Assembly: GCF_000719705.1 (NCBI RefSeq) | Contig: NZ_JOHO01000077.1 | Location: 1-34,500 of the forward strand | Direction of reading: 5' to 3' | Length of the DNA: 34,500 bases | From: Streptomyces sp. NRRL S-350 | GTDB lineage: Bacteria > Actinomycetota > Actinomycetes > Streptomycetales > Streptomycetaceae | Shown: piece after piece, positions 17,541-25,664 of the stretch | How the letters are laid out: each line of letters opens with the position of its first letter | Numbering within the stretch: the stretch's first letter is position 1 | Program-made: the position numbers and the translations under genes | Notes under the pieces: model-generated | What the model was told of the DNA's origin: nothing | The model's database searches: none | Seen by the model: the letters and a program-made list of their open reading frames with translations, nothing else

Positions 17541-18686
17541 CTAGCGCAGCCCGGTCGAGCGCCGCAGCGCCGTCTGCAGCAGCCGGTCGATCAGCTCCGG
17601 GTACGGCACCCCGCTGGCCTCCCACATCTTCGGGTAGGCCGAGATCGGGGTGAAGCCGGGCATCGTGTTGATCTCGTTGATCATCCAGGTGCCGTCCTCC
17701 AGCAGGAAGAAGTCCACCCGGGCCAGGCCCTCGCAGCCGAGCGCCTCGAAGGCCTCGACCGCCTGGCGCCGGATCTCGGCGAGTTCCGCGGCGGTCAGCT
17801 CCGCCGGGATCCGGACGTCGGAGGAGTCGATGTACTTGGCCTCGAAGTCGTAGAAGTCGAAGCCGTCGCCGACCAGCACCTCGCCGGCCACGCTGGCCCG
17901 CGGGCCGTCCTCGAACTCCAGCACGCCGCACTCGATCTCGCGGCCGGTCACGCCGGCCTCGATGATCAGCTTCGGGTCGTGCCGGCGGGCCTCCTCGATC
18001 GCGGCGTCAAGGTCGGCCGGGTCCTTCACCTTGGTGATGCCGATGCTGGAGCCGGCCCGGCAGGGCTTCACGAACAGCGGCAGGCCCAGCTCGGCGGCCC
18101 GCTCGCGCACCGCCGCGCGGCCCTCCTCGGTGTCCCACTCGCGCGGCCGCACGATGGTGTAGCGGCCGACGTTCAGGCCGTGCGAGGCGAGGATCCGCTT
18201 GGCGAACTCCTTGTCCATGCCGGCCGCGCTGGCCAGCACGCCGTTGCCCACGTACGGGACGCCGGAGAGCTCCAGCAGGCCCTGCAGGGTGCCGTCCTCA
18301 CCCCAGGGGCCGTGCAGGAGCGGGAACACCACGTCGACCTCACCGAGGGCCTTGGGGGCGCTTCCCGGTTCGCTCAGCACCACCTCGCGGTCGCCCGGGG
18401 CGACCGGCAGCGCGACCTGCCCGTCGACGGACTCGGCGACGTGTGCCACGTCCGGCAGCCTGCCGTCGGTGATGGCCATCCGGGCCGGTTCGTCGCTGGT
18501 CAGCGCCCAGCGGCCCTCGTGCGTGATGCCGATCGGCAGCACGTCGTACTTGTCGCGGTCGATCGCCCTGAGCACGCTGCCCGCGGTGGAGACCGAGATG
18601 GCGTGCTCGGAGCTGCGTCCGCCGAAGACCAGCGCGACGCGCGTCTTCCGGGCGGACGGGTTCGGGGAGGACTGTTCGATGCTCAT
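17541..18686 (-). CDS. ddl: D-alanine--D-alanine ligase
   Basis: A 381-aa ATP-grasp ligase making the D-Ala-D-Ala dipeptide of peptidoglycan. Start ATG 18686 after a short Ser-rich leader. The FGGRSSEHAIS motif (21-31) positions the first D-Ala. HGPWGEDGTLQG, FVKPCRAGSSIGITKV and MINEINTMPGFT (335-346) form the ATP and Mg sites. EAKY (282-285) retains the Tyr of the omega loop expected for D-Ala-D-Ala rather than D-Ala-D-Lac ligases. Nothing suggests a vancomycin-resistance variant. gpsA and plsC are upstream in the same direction, 84 bp away. Confidence 0.96.
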   Translation of the reverse strand: MSIEQSSPNPSARKTRVALVFGGRSSEHAISVSTAGSVLRAIDRDKYDVLPIGITHEGRWALTSDEPARMAITDGRLPDVAHVAESVDGQVALPVAPGDREVVLSEPGSAPKALGEVDVVFPLLHGPWGEDGTLQGLLELSGVPYVGNGVLASAAGMDKEFAKRILASHGLNVGRYTIVRPREWDTEEGRAAVRERAAELGLPLFVKPCRAGSSIGITKVKDPADLDAAIEEARRHDPKLIIEAGVTGREIECGVLEFEDGPRASVAGEVLVGDGFDFYDFEAKYIDSSDVRIPAELTAAELAEIRRQAVEAFEALGCEGLARVDFFLLEDGTWMINEINTMPGFTPISAYPKMWEASGVPYPELIDRLLQTALRRSTGLR

Positions 18687-18770
18687 ATCGGGTTTGAGAC
18701 TACCGTGCGAGGTGTTTCCGGGACGTCAACCGCCCCGGCACCACGCGCCGCCCGGGCCCGGCGCCGCCGC

Positions 18771-19775
18771 TCAGCGCCGCCGCTCGGCCTTCGCCGAGCG
18801 CGACATCAGCGCCTGCAGCGCCTCCTGGGTCGGCCGCCCGTTGTGCACGACGTCCACCACCGCCTCGACGATGGGCATGTCGACGCCGTTGCGGCGGGCC
18901 AGGTCCAGCACCGACTCGCAGGACTTGACGCCCTCCGCGGTCTGCCGGGTGGCCGCGATGGTCTCCGCGAGCGACATGCCCCGGCCCAGGTTCATGCCGA
19001 AGGTGTTGTTGCGGGACAGCGGCGAGGAGCAGGTGGCGACCAGGTCGCCCATCCCGGCGAGCCCGGCGAAGGTGTGCGGGTCGGCGCCCAGCACCTCGCC
19101 GAGGCGGGTGGTCTCGGCCAGCCCGCGGGTGATCAGCGTCGCCTTGGTGTTGTCGCCGAGGCCCATGCCGGCCGCCATGCCGACGGCCAGGCCGATCACG
19201 TTCTTGACGGCGCCGCCGAGTTCGCAGCCCACCACGTCGGTGTTGGTGTACGGCCGGAAGTACGGCGTGTGGCAGGCGGCCTGGAGGCGCTTGGCGACCG
19301 TCTCGTCGGAGCAGGCGACGACACTGGCCGCAGGCTGCCGGTTGGCGATCTCCTTGGCCAGGTTGGGCCCGCTGACCACCGCGACACGCTCCGGGCCGAC
19401 CTTGGTGACCTCGTCGATGACCTCGCTCATCCGCTTGGCGGTGCCGAGTTCGATGCCCTTCATCAGGCTCACCAGCACGGTCTGCGGCTCGATCAGCGGC
19501 GCCCAGGCGGCCAGGTTGTCGCGCAGCGTCTGCGAGGGCACCACCAGCACCGCGAAGTCGGCGCCGGCCAGCGCCTCGGCGGCGTCGGTGGTGGCCCGGA
19601 CGGTGTCGGGCAGCCGGACGCCGGGCAGGTAGTCCGGGTTCTCGTGCGTGGAGTTGACGGCGTCCGCCAGCTCCTGGCGGCGGGCCCAGAGCACGACCTC
19701 GCAGCCGGCGTCGGCGAGCACCATCGCGAACGCGGTGCCCCAGGAGCCGGTCCCCATCACGGCGCAGCGGGTCAC
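18771..19775 (-). CDS. gpsA: glycerol-3-phosphate dehydrogenase [NAD(P)+]
   Basis: A 334-aa enzyme reducing dihydroxyacetone phosphate to sn-glycerol-3-phosphate for phospholipids. GTG 19775 gives [20 protein letters not shown] with the Rossmann GxGxxG at 8-13. Catalytic Lys191 lies in [14 protein letters not shown]. The substrate loop [10 protein letters not shown] and RNxxFG ([13 protein letters not shown]) are intact. The start overlaps the plsC stop by 4 nt (GTGA), so the acyl-acceptor maker and the acyltransferase are translationally coupled. Confidence 0.96.
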   Translation of the reverse strand: MTRCAVMGTGSWGTAFAMVLADAGCEVVLWARRQELADAVNSTHENPDYLPGVRLPDTVRATTDAAEALAGADFAVLVVPSQTLRDNLAAWAPLIEPQTVLVSLMKGIELGTAKRMSEVIDEVTKVGPERVAVVSGPNLAKEIANRQPAASVVACSDETVAKRLQAACHTPYFRPYTNTDVVGCELGGAVKNVIGLAVGMAAGMGLGDNTKATLITRGLAETTRLGEVLGADPHTFAGLAGMGDLVATCSSPLSRNNTFGMNLGRGMSLAETIAATRQTAEGVKSCESVLDLARRNGVDMPIVEAVVDVVHNGRPTQEALQALMSRSAKAERRR

Positions 19776-20602
19776 TTGCCGGCCTCCTCGGTGCCCTTGA
19801 CCGGCTCGCCCTTGGCGCGCCGGCGCTCCGCCAGCGCCGCGGCGGCGCGCGCCCGGGCGGCCTTGCGCATGTCGTAGCGCTCGGCCGGCGGCTCCTCGCC
19901 GCGGACCTCGGCCAGCACGGCGGTGATCGCCGTCATGATGTCCTCGGTCGCGTCGGCGAGCACCTGGGCGGTGAGCTCCTGGCCCCGGTACTTGCTCAGG
20001 TCCACCGCCGGCCCGGCGGCGACGGTCACCCGGTGGCGCGGGAAGAGGTTGAACTTGCCCTTGCCGAAGCCGGGGTGCCCGTACGGCGGGATGATCTCGT
20101 GCGCGCCCCAGTGCGCGACCGGGATCACCGGCGCGCCGGTCATCAGGGCGACCCTGGCGACGCCGCTCTTGCCGGTCATCGGCCACAGGTCCGGATCCCG
20201 GGTGAGCGTTCCCTCCGGGTAGAACTGCACGCACTGTCCGCCGTTGACGGCATCGATCGCGGCCCGGAACGCCTGCGCGGCATCGGTCGACTCGCGGAAC
20301 ACCGGAATCTGACCGGTCTTGCGCAGCATGAATCCGATGAAAGGAATCGAGAACAGCGAGGACTTGCCGAGAATGCGCGGCGGCCGGCCACTGTTGTACT
20401 GCCAGTGTGCGTAGATCACCGGATCGATGATCGAATTGTGGTTCACCGCGGCGATGAAACCGCCTTCCCGCGGAATGTGCTCCCAGCCCCGCCAGTCGGG
20501 CTTCACCAGGGCGGTCGTCACCGGCTTCACCAGCACGGCCGCGAAGCGGTACCAGATGCCGTAGTCGGCATTGCCGAACTTGGCGTACGAGCGGCGAGCC
20601 AC
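19772..20602 (-). CDS. plsC: 1-acyl-sn-glycerol-3-phosphate acyltransferase-type protein
   Basis: A 276-aa acyltransferase, start GTG 20602 with AAGGAG 5 nt upstream. Motif I NHNSIID (54-60) has the catalytic His55/Asp60 pair. Motif [13 protein letters not shown] (EGT 130-132) binds the phosphate. The N terminus is hydrophobic and partly membrane-embedded. The last 50 residues are Arg/Ala/Lys-rich ([20 protein letters not shown]), probably interacting with acidic membrane. Streptomycetes have many PlsC-like proteins, so exact substrate is uncertain, but the gpsA coupling supports phosphatidic-acid synthesis. Several A/T-ending codons cluster around 20300-20460, less biased than neighbouring genes. 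Confidence 0.88.
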   Translation of the reverse strand: MARRSYAKFGNADYGIWYRFAAVLVKPVTTALVKPDWRGWEHIPREGGFIAAVNHNSIIDPVIYAHWQYNSGRPPRILGKSSLFSIPFIGFMLRKTGQIPVFRESTDAAQAFRAAIDAVNGGQCVQFYPEGTLTRDPDLWPMTGKSGVARVALMTGAPVIPVAHWGAHEIIPPYGHPGFGKGKFNLFPRHRVTVAAGPAVDLSKYRGQELTAQVLADATEDIMTAITAVLAEVRGEEPPAERYDMRKAARARAAAALAERRRAKGEPVKGTEEAGK

Positions 20603-20624
20603 CCCAGCTCCTTCTCATCCGATG

Positions 20625-20643
20625 GCGGCACGAGCAGTGCCGC
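20625..20643. other. perfect stem-loop in the plsC leader
   Basis: GCGGCAC (20625-20631) and GTGCCGC (20637-20643) enclose a 5-base loop, followed on the plus strand by CTTTT-like bases (ACTTTTG). It falls in the plsC 5' leader, upstream of the Shine-Dalgarno. It may be an RNA structure or an operator; no function is established. Confidence 0.4.
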
Positions 20644-20824
20644 ACTTTTGACCTCCCGGTTCCGCGCACCGGTACGGGCGGTGCCCGGGCCGCGGGCGCG
20701 GAACAGTGTCGCCCGCCCGCTCACCGGCTGTCGAGCGACCCCGCCCGCCGGCCCGGCGGGCGTGATCAAACGCACGTCCGCACAGCTCGGACGGCCTGGC
20801 GAGGGCTCCGGGACCGGCGCCAGA

Positions 20825-21517
20825 ATGACGCCGATGACCCAGGACACCGTACGCCCCAGCGAGCCCGTCGTGCCCGCCGCACCCACTGCCGGCTGGTCTC
20901 TGGTGCTTCCGCTCAAGCCGCTCGCCCTGGCGAAGAGCAGACTCGCCCCCTACGCCGGGGCGCACCGGGCCGAACTGGCGCTGTCGTTCGCGCTCGACAC
21001 CGTCGCCGCCGCGCTGGCCGCCCCGGGCGTCGGCCGGGTCCTGGTGGTCACCCGCGACGCCGACGCCGGCGCCCGGCTCGCCGCGCTGGGCGCCTCGGTG
21101 GTCGCCGACGAGCCCGGCGGCGGCCTCAACCGGGCGCTGGCGCACGGCGCCTCGGCCGCCCTGGCGCTCGCCCCGGGGGCGCCGCTGGCCGCCCTGTCGG
21201 CGGACCTGCCGGCCCTGCGCCCGGCCGAACTGGCCCGGGTGCTCGGCGCCGTGCCGCCGGACGGCCGGGCCTTCCTCCCGGACTCCCCCGGCCTCGGCAC
21301 CACCCTGCTCGCCTGCACCCCCGGCCGCCCGCTCGCCCCCGCCTTCGGGGACGGCTCGCGGGCCCGGCACGCGGCCGGCGGAGCGCTCGAACTGCGCCTC
21401 GCGGACGTGGAGTCGGTGCGCCGGGACGTCGACACCGGTACGGACCTCCGCGAGGCCGCCGCGCTCGGCCTCGGCCCGTACACCAGCGCGCTGTTCGCCC
21501 GTCTGAGCCTGTCCTGA
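20825..21517 (+). CDS. cofC: phosphoenolpyruvate/2-phospho-L-lactate guanylyltransferase
   Basis: A 230-aa enzyme of coenzyme F420 synthesis, CofC/FbiD. The start is ATG 20825 or the in-frame ATG three codons later. WSLVLPLKPLALAKSRLAPYAGAHRAEL (about 23-50) is the nucleotidyltransferase N-terminal motif with the KxxxxAKSRL phosphate-binding segment. LAALSADLPAL is the metal-binding Asp motif, and DSPGLGTTLLAC is typical of the family. In actinobacteria the substrate is likely phosphoenolpyruvate (shown for FbiD), with GTP. Other F420 genes are not in the window. It is divergent from plsC. Confidence 0.92.
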   Translation: MTPMTQDTVRPSEPVVPAAPTAGWSLVLPLKPLALAKSRLAPYAGAHRAELALSFALDTVAAALAAPGVGRVLVVTRDADAGARLAALGASVVADEPGGGLNRALAHGASAALALAPGAPLAALSADLPALRPAELARVLGAVPPDGRAFLPDSPGLGTTLLACTPGRPLAPAFGDGSRARHAAGGALELRLADVESVRRDVDTGTDLREAAALGLGPYTSALFARLSLS

Positions 21518-21593
21518 CCGCCCGCGCCCCCGGTAACCGTCCGGGCCGCGGTCCTCGCCCCGGGCGGGCCGGCCCGCTCGCTATGCTGCTGAC

Positions 21594-21815
21594 ATGCAGG
21601 CCACCGCGTTCACCTTCGACCCCGCCACCCGGGCCGGCTCCGTGCTGCTCGACGACGGGAGCCCGGTGCCGTTCGACGCGGCCGCCTTCGACGCCGGCGG
21701 CCTGCGCCTGCTGCGGCCCGGCCAGCGGGTGCGGATCCGCACCGAGGGCGCCGGTGAGGCCCGCCGGGTGGTCTTCGTGACACTGCAGACCTTCCCCGAC
21801 CCCGCCGAGGGCTGA
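21594..21815 (+). CDS. small OB/cold-shock-like protein
   Basis: A 73-aa protein, start ATG 21594. MQATAFTFDPATRAGSVLLDDG then FDAGGLRLLRPGQRVRIRTEG follows the spacing of a cold-shock OB fold (strand, DDG turn, L..GQxVRI strand), but the RNP1 aromatic motif is not recognisable. Nucleic-acid binding is therefore only a guess. TATGCT lies at 21582-21587, exactly 6 nt before the A of ATG, with no Shine-Dalgarno, so the mRNA may be leaderless. It follows cofC by 76 bp. Confidence 0.7.
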   Translation: MQATAFTFDPATRAGSVLLDDGSPVPFDAAAFDAGGLRLLRPGQRVRIRTEGAGEARRVVFVTLQTFPDPAEG

Positions 21816-21816
21816 C

Positions 21817-21892
21817 GGCCCGGCCGCACGCCCGCCCGGCGGCGGCCCGCAAGGCTCCTTCGACCACTGACGGTTCGGCCCGGCCGCACGCC
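21817..21892. repeat. 16-bp direct repeat pair
   Basis: GGCCCGGCCGCACGCC occurs at 21817-21832 and again at 21877-21892, exactly 60 bp apart, each preceded by CTGACGG (the second with a 5-base TTCGG insertion). No gene is affected. Confidence 0.6.
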
Positions 21893-21923
21893 GCGGAATC
21901 CTGACCAAGCGCCCGGAAACCGA

Positions 21924-21975
21924 AAGAGCCGCGGCGCCCGTCTCCGCAGTTCGCGGAAGGGGCGCCGCGGCTCTT
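21924..21975. terminator. hupS terminator
   Basis: A perfect 15-bp stem, AAGAGCCGCGGCGCC (21924-21938) with 21961-21975; the loop contains a smaller TCCGC/GCGGA stem. On the minus strand it ends in CTCTTTC. It would also stop the plus-strand OB-like gene. Confidence 0.85.
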
Positions 21976-22009
21976 GGCCGAAGGCCGTCCGGGGACGGTC
22001 GCGCGGGAC

Positions 22010-22729
22010 CTACTTGGCGGTGGTCTTGCGCGCGGTGGTCTTGCGGGTGGCGGTCTTCTTCGCCGGAGCCGTCTTCTTGGCCGTGGCGGTCGCCTTCTTG
22101 GCGGTGGCCGTGGTCTTCTTGGCGGCGGCGGGGGTGGTCGCCTTCTTGCTGGTCGCCGTCTTCTTGGTCGCGGTCGCCGTGGTCTTCTTGGCGGCGGCCG
22201 GGGTGGTCTTCGCGGCGGACTTCTTGGCGGTGGTCGCCTTCTTCGCGGCGGTGGCCGTGGTCTTCTTGGCGGCAGCCGTGGTGGTCGCCTTCTTGGCGGC
22301 CGTCTTCTTGGTGGCCGGGGCGGCGGCAGCGGCGGTGGCGGAACGCTTGGTGGCGGCGCGCTTGGCGGCCGGGGTGGCGGCCACACCGGTCTTGCCCGGG
22401 GTGAGGGAGCCCTTGGGGGCCTTCTTCACCGAGGGGCCCTCCTTCGGCAGCTTCTTGCTGCCGCTGACCAGGTCCTTGAAGCCCTGACCCGGCCGGAAGC
22501 GGGGCACCGAGGTCTTCTTGACCTTGACCCGCTCGCCGGTCTGCGGGTTGCGGGCGAAGCGCGCGGAGCGCTCCACCTTCTCGAAGGTGCCGAAGCCGGT
22601 GACCGAAACCCGGTCACCGGCCACAACGGCACGGACCATGGTGTCGAGCACTGCGTCGACGGCCTCTGCGGCAGCCTTGCGACCGCCCAGCTGCTCGGCC
22701 ACCGCTTCGACAAGCTGAGCCTTGTTCAC
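22010..22729 (-). CDS. hupS: HupS-type nucleoid protein (HU domain with Lys/Ala-rich tail)
   Basis: A 239-aa nucleoid protein, start GTG 22729 with AAGGGGA upstream. Residues 1-93 are a full HU domain ([41 protein letters not shown] arm TSVPRFRPGQGFKDLV). Residues about 95-239 are a histone-H1-like tail of AKK, ATKK and TTAKK repeats. This fusion is the actinobacterial HupS, spore-associated and chromosome-compacting in Streptomyces (established for S. coelicolor HupS). A good promoter lies at 22780-22808. The tail is coded by highly repetitive DNA, prone to length variation. Confidence 0.95.
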   Translation of the reverse strand: MNKAQLVEAVAEQLGGRKAAAEAVDAVLDTMVRAVVAGDRVSVTGFGTFEKVERSARFARNPQTGERVKVKKTSVPRFRPGQGFKDLVSGSKKLPKEGPSVKKAPKGSLTPGKTGVAATPAAKRAATKRSATAAAAAPATKKTAAKKATTTAAAKKTTATAAKKATTAKKSAAKTTPAAAKKTTATATKKTATSKKATTPAAAKKTTATAKKATATAKKTAPAKKTATRKTTARKTTAK

Positions 22730-22779
22730 GTCTTCCCCTTCGGAAACGGGCGCCGGATGATTCCATCCGTTCTTTTCGC

Positions 22780-22808
22780 ACGTTAGGTATGTATCTGCGG
22801 ACTTTCAA
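22780..22808 (-). promoter_or_regulatory. hupS promoter
   Basis: Minus-strand TTGAAA (22803-22808), 17 bp, TAACGT (22780-22785), about 50 bp upstream of GTG 22729. The region is AT-rich for this genome. Confidence 0.65.
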
Positions 22809-22862
22809 TTACCAAACGCGCGAATCACCCTAGTGTCGCAATGGATTTGCGCGTCGGCGACC

Positions 22863-23210
22863 TCAGCCGAGCGGCGGGCGCCCCTCGTCGAGGTCATGTA
22901 CAAAGCGACTCAACCGCCTTGCCGCCCCCGGAAGATCGCGCTTGGCGGTCTCGGTGACGATGAGGAGTTGACGGGTGAGAGCGGTCTTTGCATCGGCAGA
23001 CACGTTCAGCGCATGCACGCGGTCGTGAGCTTGCTTCAACCGCTCGGCCACGAGCGCGTAGAGCGCTGCGACTTCCTGGTCGTCCGGTCCCTCAGCTGGC
23101 GCGGAGGTGGCGTCCGGCCGGTCGTCAATTCGGCGTTCGGATGGCCGGCCCCCGGAGTCCTCCGCCGCGGGTTCGCCGCCCGCGTACGGAGGTTCATGGT
23201 GCCGGTGCAT
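22863..23210 (-). CDS. small hypothetical protein with atypical codon use
   Basis: A 115-aa protein of unknown function. ATG 23210 (MHRHHEPPYAGGEP) begins a disordered His/Pro/Ala/Gly/Asp-rich N-terminal half (1-45). A helical C-terminal half follows (DDQEVAALYALVAERLKQAHDRVHAL, then KTALTRQLLIVTETAKRDLPGAARRLSRFV). Third positions contain clearly more A/T than neighbours. CACAAT lies 6 nt before the ATG, suggesting a leaderless or short-leader transcript. It sits between hupS and leuD. It has no recognised domain; possible roles are not inferable. Confidence 0.65.
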   Translation of the reverse strand: MHRHHEPPYAGGEPAAEDSGGRPSERRIDDRPDATSAPAEGPDDQEVAALYALVAERLKQAHDRVHALNVSADAKTALTRQLLIVTETAKRDLPGAARRLSRFVHDLDEGRPPLG

Positions 23211-23317
23211 GTACTGATTGTGCCATCTACCCGCAGTTGTACTTGCGCGGGGCCCTCTTCCGCAAAGCCAAATGGGCAATCCGGGGCGGCCCGCGGCGCT
23301 AACTCGTGCTCCGGAAC

Positions 23318-23361
23318 GCCGGATGGCCCGGCCCCCCCGAGGGGAGCGCGGGCCATCCGGC
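23318..23361 (-). terminator. leuCD terminator
   Basis: A perfect 13-bp stem (23318-23330 with 23349-23361), the loop holding a second CCCC/GGGG pairing. It lies 32 bp past the leuD stop. Confidence 0.85.
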
Positions 23362-23392
23362 GGATCGTCAGAATGCTTGTTCTGAAGGGAAC

Positions 23393-23989
23393 TCAGGCGA
23401 CCGGCAGAGTACGGGGCTTGAACGCCGGGCGGGTCGCCTCGAACGCCGCGATGTCGGCCTCGTTCTGCAGCGTGATGCTGATGTCGTCCAGGCCGTTGAG
23501 CAGCCGCCACCGGACGTTGTCGTCCAGTTCGAAGGCCGCCGTGATGCCCTCGGCCCGCACTTCGCGCGCCTCCAGGTCAACGGTGATCTCGGCCGAGGGG
23601 TCACTCTCGGTGAGCACCCAGAGCCGCTCGACGGTCTCCTGCGGCAGGACGACCGTCAGCAGGCCGTTCTTCAGCGAGTTGCCGCGGAAGATGTCGGCGA
23701 AGCGGGACGAGACGACCGCGTGGAACCCGTAGTTCTGCAGCGCCCAGACGGCGTGCTCGCGGGAGGAGCCGGTGCCGAACTCGGGGCCGGCCACCAGGAC
23801 GGTCGCGCCCTGCCGCTCCGGCCGGTTGAGGATGAACGACTCGTCCTTGCGCCAGGCTTCGAAGAGCCCGTCCTCGAAACCGGATCGGGTGACCTTCTTG
23901 AGCCAGTGGGCGGGGATGATCTGGTCGGTGTCCACGTTGCTCCGGCGCAGCGGGACGGCCCGGCCGGTGTGGGTGGTGAACTTCTCCAT
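23393..23989 (-). CDS. leuD: 3-isopropylmalate dehydratase small subunit
   Basis: A 198-aa LeuD, forming with LeuC the isopropylmalate isomerase of leucine biosynthesis. Start ATG 23989 ([31 protein letters not shown]). The swivel-domain motif [17 protein letters not shown] carries the substrate-binding GSSREH, and [13 protein letters not shown] follows. It starts 3 nt after the leuC stop, so the two subunits are coupled. Length is standard. Confidence 0.97.
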   Translation of the reverse strand: MEKFTTHTGRAVPLRRSNVDTDQIIPAHWLKKVTRSGFEDGLFEAWRKDESFILNRPERQGATVLVAGPEFGTGSSREHAVWALQNYGFHAVVSSRFADIFRGNSLKNGLLTVVLPQETVERLWVLTESDPSAEITVDLEAREVRAEGITAAFELDDNVRWRLLNGLDDISITLQNEADIAAFEATRPAFKPRTLPVA

Positions 23990-23992
23990 GGC

Positions 23993-25432
23993 TCAGGCCT
24001 CCACGGTGACGTCGGTGTGCGCCAGGTCGGCGGGGGTCAGGTCGGCGGGCGAGGCCAGTCGGCCCAGCACGGCGGTCGCGGCGGCGACCTGCGGGGAGAC
24101 CAGGTGGGTGCGGCCGCCCTTGCCCTGCCGGCCCTCGAAGTTGCGGTTCGAGGTGGAGGCGCAGCGCTCCCCGGGGGCGAGCTGGTCGGAGTTCATGCCC
24201 AGGCACATCGAGCAGCCCGCGTGGCGCCACTCGGCGCCGGCCGCGGTGAACACCTTGTCCAGGCCCTCCTCGACGGCCTGCAGGGCGACCCGGACGGAAC
24301 CGGGAACCACCAGCATCCGTACGCCGTCGGCGATCCGGCGGCCCTCCACGACGGCGGCGGCGGCCCGCAGGTCCTCGATCCGGCCGTTGGTGCAGGAGCC
24401 TACGAAGACGGCGTCGACCTTCACCTCGCGCAGCGGGGTGCCGGCCTCCAGGCCCATGTACGCCAGGGCGTTCTCGGCGGCCGTGCGCTCCTGCGGGTCG
24501 GCGAAGGAGGCCGGGTCGGGCACGTTCGCGCCCAGCGGGGCGCCCTGGCCGGGGTTGGTGCCCCAGGTGACGAAGGGGCTCAGCTCGGTCGCGTCGATGA
24601 AGATCTCGTGGTCGAAGACCGCGTCCTCGTCGGTGACGAGGGTCTTCCAGTACGCGACGGCGGCGTCCCAGTCCTCGCCCTGCGGGGCGTGCGGGCGGCC
24701 CTGGAGGTAGTCGAAGGTGGTCTCGTCCGGGGCGATCATGCCGGCCCGGGCGCCGGCCTCGATCGACATGTTGCAGATGGTCATCCGGGCCTCCATGGAC
24801 AGGCTCCGGATCGCCGAACCGCGGTACTCCAGGACGTAGCCCTGGCCGCCGCCGGTGCCGATCTTCGTGATGACGGCCAGGATGAGGTCCTTGGCGGTGA
24901 CGCCCTCGGGCAGTTCGCCCTCGACGGTGATCGCCATGGTCCGGAACGGCGCCAGCGGCAGCGTCTGGGTGGCCAGCACGTGCTCGACCTGGCTGGTGCC
25001 GATGCCGAACGCCAGCGCGCCGAAGGCGCCGTGGGTGGAGGTGTGGGAGTCGCCGCAGACCACGGTCATGCCGGGCTGGGTCAGGCCCAGCTGCGGGCCG
25101 ACAACGTGCACGACGCCCTGCTCGACGTCGCCGAGCGAGTGGATCCGGACGCCGAACTCGGCGGCGTTGCGGCGCAGGGTCTCCAGCTGCACCTTGGAGA
25201 CCGGGTCCGCGATCGGCTTGTCGATGTCCAGGGTGGGCGTGTTGTGGTCCTCGGTGGCGATCGTCAGATCGGTGCGGCGGACCGGGCGGCCGGCCAGGCG
25301 CAGGCCGTCGAAGGCCTGCGGGCTGGTGACCTCGTGGAGCAGGTGGAGGTCGATGAACAGGAGGTCGGGTTCGCCCTCCGCGCGCCGCACGACGTGGTCG
25401 TCCCAGACCTTCTCTGCGAGTGTCCGTCCCAT
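23993..25432 (-). CDS. leuC: 3-isopropylmalate dehydratase large subunit
   Basis: A 479-aa [4Fe-4S] aconitase-family enzyme. ATG 25432 has GGAGGG at good spacing and the standard start [15 protein letters not shown]. Cluster ligands are visible in [12 protein letters not shown] and in [28 protein letters not shown] and [12 protein letters not shown] are conserved active-site motifs. It is divergent from ndgR across 232 bp, the arrangement in which NdgR controls leuCD in Streptomyces (family knowledge). Confidence 0.97.
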   Translation of the reverse strand: MGRTLAEKVWDDHVVRRAEGEPDLLFIDLHLLHEVTSPQAFDGLRLAGRPVRRTDLTIATEDHNTPTLDIDKPIADPVSKVQLETLRRNAAEFGVRIHSLGDVEQGVVHVVGPQLGLTQPGMTVVCGDSHTSTHGAFGALAFGIGTSQVEHVLATQTLPLAPFRTMAITVEGELPEGVTAKDLILAVITKIGTGGGQGYVLEYRGSAIRSLSMEARMTICNMSIEAGARAGMIAPDETTFDYLQGRPHAPQGEDWDAAVAYWKTLVTDEDAVFDHEIFIDATELSPFVTWGTNPGQGAPLGANVPDPASFADPQERTAAENALAYMGLEAGTPLREVKVDAVFVGSCTNGRIEDLRAAAAVVEGRRIADGVRMLVVPGSVRVALQAVEEGLDKVFTAAGAEWRHAGCSMCLGMNSDQLAPGERCASTSNRNFEGRQGKGGRTHLVSPQVAAATAVLGRLASPADLTPADLAHTDVTVEA

Positions 25433-25445
25433 CGGATTCCCTCCA

Positions 25446-25463
25446 GCCGGCCGCGTTGCCGGC
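25446..25463 (-). promoter_or_regulatory. hairpin just upstream of the leuC ribosome binding site
   Basis: GCCGGC (25446-25451) and GCCGGC (25458-25463) pair around a 6-base loop, 14 bp before leuC. It could modulate translation; weak evidence. Confidence 0.3.
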
Positions 25464-25573
25464 CTTCTCGTGTCGTCGAGGTCGAAGCGTGCACCGCCCC
25501 CCGCGGGGCGCGTTCGCGCGACCTGCACGCCGGATCGCTGTCCACGATGCGGACACTCGAACGTGGCCCCATC

Positions 25574-25602
25574 CTGGATGTCTCCCGGGCTGCTGCATCC
25601 AG
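25574..25602. promoter_or_regulatory. inverted repeat in the leuC-ndgR region
   Basis: CTGGATG (25574-25580) and CATCCAG (25596-25602) form a perfect 7-bp inverted repeat with a 15-bp spacer. It is a candidate second regulator site or mRNA hairpin in the leuC leader. Confidence 0.35.
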
Positions 25603-25646
25603 AGTGGCGCTTTTCCCGGAAGATTGAACTTGCGTCTCGCGGACTG

Positions 25647-25658
25647 AGACTGCAGTCT
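25647..25658. promoter_or_regulatory. 12-bp palindrome, candidate NdgR operator
   Basis: AGACTGCAGTCT is a perfect palindrome 6 bp upstream of the ndgR ATG and in the divergent leuC promoter region. NdgR-type IclR regulators are known to bind their own promoter and leuC. The exact site is inferred here. Confidence 0.45.
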
Positions 25659-25664
25659 TAGCGC

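Noticed and set aside
17541..18686. Vancomycin-resistance type D-Ala-D-Lac ligase
   Set aside because: The omega loop keeps the EAKY tyrosine of D-Ala-D-Ala ligases, and no vanH/vanX neighbours are present.
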